Positions 48,101-60,657 are shown, counted from the first letter of the stretch. The stretch is DNA of 64,000 nt from Dillenia suffruticosa (GCA_033439265.1 JAVTVX010000020.1:1369001-1433000); one strand, 5' to 3'. The notes: generated by a model from the letters alone, not told the origin. Numbers and translations: made by a program.

Positions 48101-51100
48101 TTGGTTTAATGACTTAATTCCTAAGTCTATCGTATTGGTTTCTCTCCCATATTTTTCTCCTCTCTTTCTTGGTTGGTTATGGTAAAATTGATATACTCTC
48201 AAAGCCTGTCTTCCCAAAAAGTTATATTGTTTATATGGGTCAAACCTTACACTAATAATGGAAACCAAATGAAATACTGCCCCAACAAGAATAGAAAGGA
48301 AATGGGCTAAATCTGTCATAAAACTACTAAATATGGCCTGCATCATCATAAATTACGTCCAACGTGCAGTTTTGTTACTCAACTTTGTAGTATAATGTCA
48401 AAGCAGGCACAGCTTTGTTCTTTATTTGGTAGACAAAGCAGGTGACAGAATAGATAGTAGACTTATCAAGGCACAGGAGTCCTAGGCATTCCACTATATT
48501 ATCCATGCACATTTTTTGTATGCTGTTCATCAAAGTTTTTCTACACGTGGGGTTGCATTCCCATAAGTAGTTATCCTGGGTGCAATTACACATGCATAGG
48601 CACAAATTGTGTCTCTTTTGGTTGAAATTGTTATATCTTGTAAGCTGGTGTCTGAAAAATGCTTTTCCCGTTCGCATCACTTGTTGGCTTAGCTATGTAA
48701 GTTGATATCTTCCTCAACAGAAATACAATTCTACCATAGCTGGTACCTTATTTATTTGTTTATGTATTTTTAATGTGCTTGTGAAATACTTGCATATATA
48801 TTAGCCAAATTTTGGTGAGGACTCTTAAATATGTTTCATCTAGCAAATGGTAAGGCCAGATGTATGTTGTCTCAGCTGACATTAGCTTCTTTCTTCCCAC
48901 CCATTTCACTATCTGGTGCATTTGTTCAGGTTGTCTTTAGAAATTCAACAATAACAAATTGAGCTTTAATCTCAATATTTGGGGTCGACAATTTGAGAGA
49001 CAAATTTGAAAAATATATTTAAAATAAATAAATAAATAAAATAAGTAAATAAATATGTAAAAGGATAATAATAATAAATAAAATAAAATAAAATAAAATA
49101 GTTTGATTTGTACGGATTCTTCTACGTCACTCATTCTTATCTGAAACAATCTTCTCACTAAACGCTTAACTATCATGTCTTTACGGATAACTTGCATCCA
49201 AGTTTTCAACGGTCTACCCTTACGTTTTACTAAATCTCCTATAGTTAAGTTTTTGACTTTTCTAATCGGTGCATCTTTTGGTTTTTTTTGCACATGCCTG
49301 AATCATCTCAGACAACACTCTTGCATCTTATCCACAATTGAATTAACTCCCAACTTGTTATGAATTTTTTCATTTTTAATTCTATCTTTTCTAGTTTTGC
49401 CGCACATCACCTAAGTATCCTCATTTATGTTGCAGTCATCTTTTGTTCTTATTGTTGTTTAGTAGCCAGATGGGGACCCCCAACCCTTGTTGCCTACATT
49501 CTTCCCTTCTTATTTCCCTCTCTGCTGTTGTTCAGGTGGTATTCAGAAATCAAAGAGATTGAATTCCATTGTCCAGATAGGAACCTCCTTACCCCTGTCA
49601 CCCACTGTAAATATCTAAAAGAATGAATTTGTTCAGCAACTCTTTCATGCTCAACAATGAAGTCCAGAAACTCAAAACTGAAACCCTCGAAATTTGATTC
49701 AATGCACCAGTCTATGACTTTGTCAACTTCCAGCCAGTAAATTTTGCAGTCTTTCAAAATACAGCTTTGCACATACCCCTTTTCAGCTATCAATTCAGTC
49801 ATTAACATTTTACAAGTACAAAAAATTGCTTCTTGTCATGTTAGAATGGTTTTCCGATAATATGGACGAAAATACAGTTTCTGATTGAAGTTGGGCAGGT
49901 TGAAGAACAACTTGATGCATCTGCCAGGATAATCAACCCCACTTCATTGGGGTCATGTGCTAGTAATGGCAATAACTCTGATGAGACCAAGGATCCAGTT
50001 AGAAGCTCCATTAAAATTAGAGCTTCCTCCCTGGGTGTTAAAAATGTAGGGCAGAAAATTGAGCAGGTGTGGATTGTCAACTACTTTCCTATTTATTATT
50101 GTATGATGCTTTTGCCTTTTCATCTAACATGTTAAAAATTGATATGCCTGTAATTTAGGATGTTGATCAAAATGGCAATACCTCCATTGAGTTCATAGGC
50201 AATGCTGAAGGGTTTAGAGAATCAAATTATTCAGCAATTAAGGATTCGAAACTTGATGGGCTGGACACAGGTTAGATACCTGAAAGCTTGCCGTTGCATG
50301 TAGATAGTACATTATAATCATATGAACACTTTCAGAAGATAAACAAATCACATGGCTAGTGGAGTTATAAAAAATTCCAGAAAAGTCCAACAGAAGTAGA
50401 GATTATGATAATTCAGTAACATGACATGAAGATTCCCAGAAATGGCAACTGTTAGTTGTTAAGGCTTTCTAAATGAAACTAATATGTATGTTATATTATA
50501 TGTAGCATTCATTCTTCAATTCAGTTCAAAATATTTCAATTGGTACACGCAAGAAATAAGCCAATTCCACACCTTTTTGTTCAATTTCTCGTGGAGTCAA
50601 ATTCTCATCAGTACGAGTCAAAGGAACGGCTCCTTGGCCTTGGATTTCCATATAAAGGACACGACGAGCATAAATATCCTCTTTAACTTCTATTCTGATG
50701 GACTGAATATCTTTCATAAAGAATCGGAAGAAGATTCGATGGTTTTTTCCAGGAAATCCCCAACGAAAAATTCACACTATTCCTTCTTTTCTATCAAATC
50801 GATCATAACCACTACCTACATTCCATGAAATTGTGCACCACAAATAGGAGCTAATAAAGAGACTATGAGATCTCAGTCCTTCAGGTTATTCAGAATTCCT
50901 TGCAACAAAGCAACCGATATATGCCTTGTAGTTGTAGGAAATATCTAAGATTTTCTAGATAGTTGATCTGGGTGTAAGTTCATGTAAGCCTTTTTGGTCA
51001 TTAATCTCATCAAGTGTGTCTTTCTATGCAGCTAATTGCCATTTTTTCTTTTTGGCTCAACACAGATCACAGGTGTTCGGATCCCCTTGACAAGTCTTCT

Positions 51101-52841
51101 GTGGTAAATTCTGTGCCAACATGTGGTAGTAGCAGAACCTGTTCTTTACTGGAGAGAGGCGGGCCTCAAATTGAGGAGAGCATGGTCAATCTTTTGATAT
51201 TTTTTATATTGTGTTTAGGAATCGTGCTTATAATGTGATCTCCTTGAGTATCTATGATGCTTCCTAAATGGTTCATTACTATTGATCATGTGTGTGAAGA
51301 CTAGGTCAAGATTTCTTCAAGTACTTTTTTATTTGCAACCCGAGTACCTTGACATGTATGTCTGCAGAATTTCCTTTAGGCTGCGTCATCTGCATCCAAA
51401 TGATATGATAATGTTGGATGTTTCATCCTGTGCATACATCAAAGTCAGGCATGGTTATTTGACTAATTATAGTTTACAATGTTGATGCGGTTAAGGAAGT
51501 TCTAGCAGCAGCTAGGTAGATTTTGTAGCACAACTGTTTCCACATAATAGACATGTTGTGACTTTGTGAGAAGTCAATACTGATTCTATCAAGACTTGTT
51601 TAGTCACATGTCCACACACAAGAATGAGCTCTTAGTATTCATGGAAATGCATGTCATTGAACATATCTTATAAAATTGTGATGGTTAATAAGCCGATGCA
51701 GGAAATTGTGAGCAGTTAGATAATTTAGCTGGTTATATGCGAGTTGATAATAATCTCTCTGATTGAAGGACTATTTTCTCATCTATTGTGAAGCTTTCCA
51801 CTTTTATTATGTGTTCACAATATCATCACACAGAACTTAGCCTGTTGTTTACCAATCAACCTCATGCCTTAGGCCTAGTATTACTTTGTAAAAGTGAAAC
51901 TTATCACCCTAATTAAGGGCTACTATGCGGTGTTTCTTGGTTTCTTGGTTTTGCTTGTTTTGTTATCAGAATTTGTAAACTTTCATATGTTTGAATTCCC
52001 AATCTGTTCCGATGTATGCACCTCTTAGTGGTTGAAGTTTAGCAATAAGAGTTTCTGTGCTGATCATGTAATGCCAGAGTCAACTCTTCTTGGCTTTGTT
52101 CTTTTTATTACAGAAATGTCCAGATCAACTTTTGCTGCTGAAGGAAGAAGAACCTGTTGAAGGATGCAACACTATTAGATTAACAAAACCTGAATCAGAA
52201 ATTAGCTCTAACACCAAGACATTGGGCCTGCAGAAACAGAAGAGGTTAGCTTTCGGTATTTTATGTTGTATCAAACAAATTGTTGGGATTTTCCATGTTT
52301 CAGGAATCATTTATAATTCAAGATGCATCTTTTTCAATAAAATGCTACACTGAATCCAGTCTGATGTGTTATAAACAGGAGACTGCTGCCTGCTTCATCC
52401 ATTTTATTGAAGGACTTTTCTGCTTTGGATCTTGATGATGAAAGTGAGAAACCAAAGGTGAATTTTGTTGTTTCTGTTTTTGACCCTTAGAAACTATTTT
52501 TGAATTTACTACAAATGTGGACATAATTCCAGTCAGTCTTGCCATTGGATCTGTTGTTTCTGTTTCTTAAGTGAAACAAATGTTGACTACAAACCAGATG
52601 GGCTAGAAGACTGAGGGATTTATTCTTATGTGACCTCTCAGCTTAAGATTTCCAAATTCTCGTATCTGGGTATTTTTCAAAATATTATTGATATTGCTAC
52701 TTCCTGCCATTCTGAAAGATCAATGTACTGACTGCTTTGCAGGGAAGAAGAGGTGAGAAGAAATTGTCAGCAGATGAAAGAAAAAGAACTCAGGGCAGCT
52801 TGTCTCTCCTGAGATTGCTTAAAAGTAACCTCCATATTTAG
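42137..52841 (+). CDS. KIN6: Kinesin-like protein of the KIN-6 class, 21 exons
   Basis: Exons 42137-42673, 42762-42964, 43541-43664, 43783-43877, 43979-44111, 44390-44455, 44578-44640, 44840-44890, 45006-45088, 45178-45268, 46077-46125, 46352-46548, 46666-46890, 46992-47091, 47626-47741, 49899-50066, 50159-50270, 51066-51184, 52114-52244, 52379-52457, 52743-52841 join in phase to 946 aa (Arabidopsis KIN-6 is about 950). An 82-residue basic/proline-rich leader precedes the motor ([11 protein letters not shown]). P-loop GPTGSGKTH is at 206-214, switch I is SSRSQ near 319-323 (kinesins usually have SSRSH) and switch II is DLAGAE at 351-356; [15 protein letters not shown] follows. The motor ends near 470; the tail has a short coiled-coil stretch ([20 protein letters not shown] region) and basic ends. 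It should be a microtubule motor; plant KIN-6 function is poorly known. Intron 15 holds a LINE and intron 17 a ycf4 fragment. Tail exons 13-15 and 16-18 look like an old duplication. Confidence 0.93.
48937..49440 (-). mobile_element. RTE-type LINE 3' fragment in KIN6 intron 15
   Basis: On the minus strand the sequence holds pieces of the C-terminal end of RTE-clade reverse transcriptase proteins: [12 protein letters not shown]-like text, [14 protein letters not shown], then [18 protein letters not shown]. The 3' end, CGACCCCAAATATTGAGATT followed by AAAGCTCAATTTGTTATTGTTG, matches the usual plant RTE end with TTG repeats. An (AAAT)n-type stretch interrupts it at 49010-49100. A stop in place of the conserved Trp before F-x-H-V and frameshifts show it is dead. 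Antisense to the host gene. Confidence 0.8.
50480..50870 (-). pseudogene. ycf4: Nuclear copy of chloroplast ycf4 (3' half) in KIN6 intron 17
   Basis: Minus-strand reading gives the C-terminal half of Ycf4, the photosystem I assembly factor: [83 protein letters not shown] and a stop at 50528-50526. An in-frame TGA replaces the Cys codon in the segment that is normally V-C-I-F-R-W, and further replacements are present. Similarity begins near 50870 and seems to run past the stop to about 50480. Plastid DNA transferred to the nucleus (NUPT). It is not expected to be expressed, being antisense in an intron. Confidence 0.93.
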
Positions 52842-55780
52842 TGTTGTAGTTGTACAATTCTGTACAGGCAAGGCAAATTTTTTTTTTTTTTTTTGGTGAG
52901 CCTTTGGAAGATAAGTATATAAGTAATCTTGTTGATCGCATGATCGTATACAAGAAGCATTGTTGAAACTGTCGGCATTTTTTGATGTCCAAGGAAATGT
53001 TTATGAGATGTATGCCTTTAAGTAACCGAGAGTTTTACCAAGTTATTACCGTGCGACATTCTAGTGTACATAATCTGGGCCCCAAGCAATGTTGGACATC
53101 GTAATTGGCTGCCCAATCTTCAATGGACGGTTGGGCTCTAGATGGAACCTAAATTTGTAGATCCAAAGGCTTACAGATTGATTATTTCGTGAATTTCTCC
53201 TACCAATTTTTCATGATTTGAATGATTTTTCTACCGAGGCTCACAACTTCGTGGACTTAATTTTGGCATCCTATCGGATGTTTTTGGTTAAGATATTATG
53301 GTATGGCATTTTATCTGCCAAAAAAAAAAATTCCCTATGGCATTTTCCATTTCAGGTCACTTTCTACGATGGAATTTTCAATCTTGTGCGAAACTTTGAA
53401 ATGGTTTTCCATCATATTCACAACTTGAAAATGATGTTTTTGTTGCTTGTAAGCAAATGCTACATAAAAATTGGCAATTTCGTGGCATCAGTGACTTTGC
53501 CCTCCTCATGAATCCTCATTGTGCGCCAAGGTTATGCAGGTCATTTCAGTCTGTTATTCAGCCCATCAAAATCGAGCTACAATGGAAGCCCAAAATCCCG
53601 CCAAGCCTAACCGGGCGAAGAGCTCAACTTGGACCTTCGGTACCTTAAATGGATACGAATTAAAAGGAGAAAGCACTGATAAATAAAATTATATTTCTAA
53701 ACTCGTTTGGATTGAGTGAACGGATATTTTATCTTTTAATTAGAGATTTTAAGTTCGAATTTTGAAAATAGTGAAAAAGGATTTGAGAGAATCAATACTT
53801 AAAAATGGATTCTATAATATTCAAATCGAATTAGTCGAGTGAAATCCGAATATTAACGGTGAAAAAAAAAAACAATAGGTATAGCTATTCAGAGTTGGCT
53901 TCTTTTGGCATCATGGATAATTAATGAAGACGTGCCATTAAATAGTACAGATTGTGTCCATCTAAAGCTTCATTTTCCTTGCACAAAGTTTGTTGTGTCC
54001 TTGCGCACAAAAGAAATGCTTCGGATGTTACCGGGGGGAAATAGCGGCACCCCAATGTTAATAATAATATTATCACCCGTGGCAAAATTATAGCCTCTGA
54101 AATTGGCAATTTCTATTTTATTGCTCCTATCATGTTCACGCCTATTGCAGTCTCTCTCTCTCTCAAATTGCTTAAGTGACGTGATCATTTATTTCTCGTT
54201 GAGCGGTTGCGTGTGCGATTAGCTAATTTCACCAGATTTACCGATGATATTCAAATGTATTGAACATGTTGTGAGGAACCAAAAAGTTTAGTGGGCCTAG
54301 ACTAATGGGACCCCAATTGGTGTTAAATGGGGTCATGCAGGAGCAGCCCGATGGGCTCTATTTTGGGCCAGAATAGTCCAACTAGCCCAGCAAAGGCGAC
54401 TGGCCTACTTTGACACATGGAAGGCACGTGTGGTTGGACTGGGACATGGAAGACAGTGACAAGGGATGAGCTTCTTTCCTTTTTTTTTGGGTGAAGTGAG
54501 CTTCTTTCCCTTTCAGCGAGGACTATGCGCCCAGTCCTCCCTCTCTCTCTCTAGAAAGGGATAAAAAATCCACAGTTTTTTTTTTTTTTTTTTTTAAATG
54601 TCCCCACAACAACAGAACAACGCATACACAAGCCTACCCGAATTGACAGTTTTGGAGCCTTTTTGGTTCAACTGCTGCCTGTTTTAATATTGTACTTGAC
54701 TCATGATCAATAAAAAAAAAAAAAAAAAAAAAAGAAGCGAATGATTCGATGTGCGCAACCCCACCTCTGCTTCGTGTGTGGCCTCTACCTTTTCTAGTCT
54801 CTACCATAAACATTGTCCATGCATGCATACCAAAGCTCAGGCGACTAAAATAGAGATGCAAATGACATATCATATTTATATTATTCTCCCTTCTTTGACT
54901 AAGATCAGCCGTAATTCCTGCTTTTATTAGTTTAATATTTTATATACAACTCAAAGGACACAATATTAAATTCTATATAACCCTAAACATATCTAGTTTT
55001 TGTGTTATAATATTATTTAGATTTGAACCACTTTAAATAAGAAAAACGAATAATATTTAAATTAATTTAGTATATATCTCGATTCTTTATAATTTCTATC
55101 GTATTTTTGGAATTTTCAATACAAAAAAAAATTTTCTCAAATATAATGTGGATAAAAAAAAACAAGTAATTTTATTTTGTTAGATTCTTAAAAATTTACA
55201 TTTTATTTAGAGTACTTTTTATAAGAATAATAAAAAAAAATAATCAAAAGAGTAGAATATTCCAAATAAATAAAAATTCTCTGTCATATATTAATAAAAT
55301 TCAATGTTAATAAAAATGTAAGCTAATAATTATACGAAATTATGCAATTCGTTATTAAAATATTAAAATTTTTACAAATGGAAATTTTTATATGACGGGA
55401 TGAGCATTAATGTGCTCCCAAGTATCAGCATTTGATCCTCGAATCTTTTGCCCATTGTTTTGGTTTTTTTTCTAGATAATATTATTTTTTTTTCCAGGTC
55501 ACCCTAAGCCTTTTTCAGTTTTTCCATCTTGTCAAACACAAAATGAGATCGGATTGAATATTACTTGGGATAATTTTGACATTTTGAAGCATTCCTCGCG
55601 TTCATATCCCAGGACTTGCACGTGACTCGAACCTGCCTCAGATCGACTCAATACCAATACTCATCATCATTCATCAGAACTAGAAACGGACCAGAAAATT
55701 GTGAACAATGAGGAAAGAACCGAATAAAAATAAAATAAAATTTAAAGGGAAAAAAATAGAAATAAGAAAAAAAAAAAAGG
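52842..55780. other. Intergenic region after KIN6
   Basis: 52842-53030 is probably KIN6 3' UTR (contains a T run). The rest includes a family A SINE (53701-53873), short (CT)n at 54535-54552, poly(T) and poly(A) runs (54580, 54710) and AT-rich DNA at 54900-55390. A frame at 53218-53511 is open but matches nothing I know and has no splice or promoter context. Confidence 0.5.
53701..53873 (+). repeat. SINE-like element, family A, full length
   Basis: ATTGAGTGAACGGATATTTT, TTAATTAGAGATTTTAAGTTCGAA (box B GTTCGAATT), GGATTTGAGAGAATCAATAC, GAATTAGTCGAGTGAAATCC, TATTAACGGTGAAAAAAAAAA. The best-preserved plus-strand copy. Confidence 0.6.
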
Positions 55781-55801
55781 CGAGAAGAAGAAGCGTTTGC
55801 T

Positions 55802-55805
<4 letters not shown>

Positions 55806-55839
<34 letters not shown>
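55806..55839. repeat. (CT)n microsatellite
   Basis: About 17 CT units just upstream of the leader-like exon. Confidence 0.9.
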
Positions 55840-55840
<1 letters not shown>

Positions 55841-56659
55841 CTCTCTGGTTCGAAAAGACTTCACAGGCGACAAAACGAGGGTTTTAGGTTTTCTTCTTTT
55901 TAGATAGCGGGAGAAAGAACGAAGAAATACACACTCTAGAGAAAGAAAGAAAGAGAGAGCGAGGGAATTAGAGTTTTTGGTTTTCAAGAATTTAGGGTTT
56001 TCGTATACTTCGAAGAAGGTAAGTGAAGTTCAAGCCAATTCTTATTTCAATTCCTCGAACATTTCATTCGTGCTATTCTTCTTGTTATTTTTGGAATTAA
56101 CGTTGTTCATTTCTCTTCAATTTGTCAATTCTAGAAAAGAATTGGGAAGAATTGAACATTTCTATGTCTTTGAAGTTTGAATTGATTCTAGAACTTCCTT
56201 ACTACGAAGTAACCAGGTTTTTTTTTTTTTTTGGGTTGTATGTTTTTGGTCCTTAGTTGAATTCTAGAGTTCGATATCGTCTTCAGAGGTTAGTCTTTGT
56301 ACTGTTATAGATCCTTGTTTTGTTCCAGAGACCGATAGTTTTGCCTTAATATTTTGTCAGCTCATTGATTTTTGAATTCTTTTGGTTTTGATAGGGTTTC
56401 GGGTTTATAGTGATAATCTTTTTAATTTGTAGCCTTTTCTGTTTCGGGGTTAGCTCATTTTTGGCGGTGGCAATTGTAGCCCGATAATGCGGAGCCCTCA
56501 TTCTTTAAACATATCCACGAGAATTTGAAGTCTCAGGTAGATGTGAGCTTTTGCGTGCAATTTGGTTTTGTTGTGTTATTTGTAATGGTTGAGTTATGAT
56601 TCTTGTTGGTTCTTTTATCCATGGATTTGATTTATTTTAAGTCATTTATCTATCTGTAG

Positions 56660-56662
<3 letters not shown>

Positions 56663-56692
<30 letters not shown>
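56663..56692. repeat. (TA)n microsatellite
   Basis: About 15 TA units. Confidence 0.9.
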
Positions 56693-56696
<4 letters not shown>

Positions 56697-58850
56697 TGCT
56701 GAAAGTTATGTTCTTATGTCAATGGATTAGATGTTCTGCACTGCATATACATGGAAGGATAATGGTTGGGATACAAAGTTGAATGTGAGAGTGAAATGTA
56801 ATTACTTCATGTAATAATCTTTTAAGCTTTATCCTTGATAGTTTCTTCCTTTGGCTAATGGGCTTCTGAAAAAGAGGCTTTCGCATTGGTTAAGAGTTAT
56901 CTTATATTCAGCATTTCATGGGAGTTTATTGTATGGAGTTTTCCTATACGTGAGATCAAATGTATTTGCTAGAACAAGTGTTTGTTAAATGCCAGTTGTT
57001 GTGTGTCAAACCTATTTGCTAGATTTTCTTGTTGCTGTGTGTCTTCTGGTGCGGCAATCTAATCCACTTCACTGACTTTCCTCCATCAATTTTTGACTGT
57101 ATTCAACCCCATCTTTTCATCTCTTGCCAATTGTTGTTGTTGGTAGTGGTGCTTTACATATTAATGAGCATCTTGTTCCCCATCATTCAACTCTTGCATG
57201 ATGGGTTTCTAATTTTGATATGTTGATTTCTATGATTGTGATGCAAGAACTTCATTGGCACATAGAAGAGTACATGATTAAATATCCATATTCATTGATT
57301 GTTGCAATGATGTAATTTCTTTTGCCAACCCTGCATTTTTTGCTTGGTTCTTGAAGTGGACCTCTTGCCAAATGGACCGATGAGGCCCCTCCTTAAACCC
57401 TCCTTCTTCAATCAGATGGTGCCAATTGTATTGACCTGAGAAGGACAACAATTGGTAGTTACGCTCAAAAGGTTAGATTACAGATGCAATTTGGTGAACA
57501 CTTGAGCTAAAAGAAATTATATAAAAGTTTACTGTTACTAATTAGTTTTGACTTATGGAATCAGCATAAGATTAAAATTGCTTATACTAACACCTTTCTA
57601 ATTTTTATGTTTGGCCATGTGTGATTTGTAAGAAGCTAATTGGGGAAATTATTTGGTTCCCAGCTGGTTTCTAGTCTTAGTGCAAATAATGTAGCCTGTG
57701 AAGTCATTTTGCATTATTTTACTGTATCATTCAGGCCTTTTTTTTTTCTTTAACATAAAATACTAGTGGTTTCCACCTGAAATTTTTCCTGTGGTTCGAG
57801 ATTCAATTCAGCAAAATTTTATCTTTTGTGATATCTGTTCGTGAACAAGTTCCACATGACCACTGTTATTGACTTTTATAGGCATGCCATTATTTTTGTA
57901 GTAAGTTTGCATTTAAGTATGTTTCTGATAAATATGGTATTCGTGGGCTCTTATAGTGATTACTGCAACTTCATTTGGCCAGTAGATGTTTCTGTTTGGT
58001 TAGTCATGTTCATTTAAATGAATGGAAAACATGGAAGTATGATAGGTACATTTCATTGTCTGTTTTCAGATTATGTAATTCAATGTTGGAATGCAAATAT
58101 TTCTTGTTTATATGAGATATGTCCTTTGCTTTGAATGTATAGTTGTTTTGGAAGCTAAACTGAGATACAGTCACATGAGGGAAAGGGATGGAGAGGGTGA
58201 GATAGCCAGCTGTGCCGCATGGTTGGCTGGATGCACAAGACAAACTTTAGCTATCTATTTGCCTACTCATTATCTTATTTGCTTATGCATTATGTCTTCT
58301 TTTCCCACTGTTGTGCAAGTTGCTAGTTGGACCTTGGAAAAGTATTACTAGTAATGAGGAATAGTGTATCATTGGAATACTATTCAATTGCTTGGAGTTT
58401 GATCTGTAGCTTTTTACCAGTTGAAAATATTATGAATTTCCAGCGTGACACTAATAGTCACGTGTCTTTTGGTCATTTGGCTATGGGGAAGACTTTCGGT
58501 GCATGAACAGGTAGATTGATAACCTGAGTTAGTTATGGGTGCTCTCCGGTGTCAGGTTTGGAAGGGCATTCATGATGTGTGGTATTGGGTATGCATTTAG
58601 GTGGGGGTAGAACTGGTATATTGGGATGCGGATTTAGTTCCACGTGGGAGATTGAGATGATGGTAGGTTTTTTTCCCCTCGGGCTGAAGAGCTGAAGAGT
58701 AGCTAGATAGTTTGAACTACACAATGTTTGAGAGCAACTATAAGAGGGAGGCAAATGGAAGGGGAGAGAAAACATGGGGGGATTGCAATTTGTCCATTCC
58801 TTCATTTTGGAAGGACAGAAATGGAGTTGGAAGAAAAGGTCAACTTAAAT

Positions 58851-59074
58851 CTTGTTTGGAAGAGGGAAAAATTGGAGACAATTAGAGTATTTGATTAATT
58901 AATTTGTCCATTATGATATTTGATTAAGACATTATTAGTGAGATAAAAATGTCCTTTCCTACTTTCTCATCTTTTTCTGTCCCCCGGGGGGGGGGGGAAT
59001 TTAGATTGCCTCTCCTCCGCTTCTCTCTATTTTCCTTCCTCCTATAGTTTCATCTCTTCCCCTTTCCAAACAAG
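58851..59074. mobile_element. MITE-like element with imperfect terminal inverted repeats
   Basis: The left end reads CTTGTTTGGAAGAGGGAAAA and the right end, read on the other strand, CTTGTTTGGAAAGGGGAAGA. The 224-base interior has no frame and contains a CCCCC(G)n run at 58981-58997. Flanks (TAAAT left, GAAAT right) may be a degraded target duplication. Superfamily not determined; hAT or Mutator possible. Confidence 0.55.
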
Positions 59075-60655
59075 GAAATTGGCTTTCCTTTGTACTTCTA
59101 CTTCTTTCTCCTGATTTTCCTTTCCTCCTTTAGTCCTTCCCGAAAGTTTGTTGATGCAAATTCTGTGAGAATACATCTTCGGAGACGGGGTGATAAATTG
59201 AACTAGAATTTGTTATACAGGGATATGTAATGTCACATCTTATTATGAAGTATTTGATCTAGTGGTGAATATCTTTCCTCGAAGGAGTGTCTTGGTTCAT
59301 TGAGCATCATAGATGTTGCCTTTTATGGATTTTTTTTGGGGGGGTTTAAATCATCAAGCAAGACTTCTAAGTGGGGATTGCTTGTTGTTCAGAGATAATG
59401 TTTGTGCATGTGTAGATAAAACTCAATTAGGTTGTTCTTGTTGTTCTTGTCTACCACCTGATTTGAGATCTTTAATGTTAAATTAGGTAGGTGAATAGGA
59501 CCAGATTGAATTTGAGCAGCCAGTTATGATGTGCAATTCTGTTGTGTTTATTTTGGCTTCTGTGATATGAAAAAACCAATAGCATATTTCAGGAGTTGGT
59601 TATTCATGAGCAAACTAAAGATGCCCAACCTTTGTCATTAGATGATGGTACTTTCTTTGGCCATTTCCCTTCTCACTAGTGGCATTTTTTTTTGAGTTCA
59701 CTTGGTGCTAAAAGCATCTCACAAACACATGGTTCCAGAGTAGAGAATATGTAGATAGCCTTTCCTCCTTTATATTAAGAAGAGGATGCTTTTAGAAATT
59801 GAACCTGAGAGCTCAAATAAAGATGCAAGCAACTTTACCATAAGGCTACAGGAAGAGGAGACTCCTCTCACTAGATTCGTAAGCATTCTAACTAATCCTT
59901 GTAGTTTCTGTTTAATTAGGAAATGTTTTGGATTCTTTGTCAAGATTTCTATTGTATTTATTGGAAAATTATCTAGGTAGACTGAGCCCAACTATGCGAG
60001 ATTTGGCTAAAAATTTCAGTACTTTGGTAAGTTACTAAGAACTCTTGCATATTTTTATCAATTATATTTCATTTTTTTTTTTTAAAGGATGTCTCTCTCC
60101 ACCTGAAACTCTTGCAAGTGGGACTTGGGCACATTGCTTGCAACCTGAGGTTGGATTGGGGATTGGCATCCATGCATTCAATCCGCTAGAGTTGCCGCCC
60201 TTACTGATTGTTTTTTCGTCACAGTCTGCTGTTGTATAGAATTTATCAGTCCATCCAAAGGCTGTGGGTACTGCCCTCGTCATCTTCGTTTTGAGTTTAA
60301 CTGATTGTTACCTGTTCGAAAAGCAAGAAGGAATTACTCTATTGCAAGGCTTCTTAATCTGCCATGGCACCACATGATGTGTGGGTTTATCCTCCTTCTG
60401 GCAAAGCGTAGAAAGAGTGAAAAATAGAAATTACTCCATGTATATTGTAATATTATAAAATAATATTGTAATATTACAATAAATAAAATTGCTTGGCAAA
60501 ACACAAAAAGACTTGTGATTTATGAAGTACAAATAATTTAAAACATATATATTGTAATATTATAAAATAATATATATATCAAATTGTATCTTACGTTCTA
60601 AAATTTTGATATATTGATATCCTCGTGTCCTGTTATATCTACGTTGTGTATCCAT

Positions 60656-60657
<2 letters not shown>

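Larger units (their letters stand above)
55780..60420 (+). other. Possible transcription unit with a leader-like first exon, no clear protein
   Basis: 55840-56018 resembles a plant 5' leader: CT microsatellite, GAGGGTTTTAGG and TTTAGGGTTTTCG telo-box-like words, then GAAG|GTAAGTG, a strong donor at 56019. Possible later exons include about 56481-56535 (TTGTAG before, CAG|GTAGAT after) and 60089-60240 (AAAG before), but their frames are short (13 and about 50 codons) and unrecognised. Either a non-coding RNA, or a leader whose coding exons I fail to see or that was cut by the NRPA12 block at 60480. A MITE-like element lies inside at 58851-59074. Confidence 0.3.

Noticed and set aside
53218-53511. 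Plus frame of 97 codons after KIN6
   Set aside because: No recognisable domain, no promoter or splice signal, and it lies in repeat-rich DNA.
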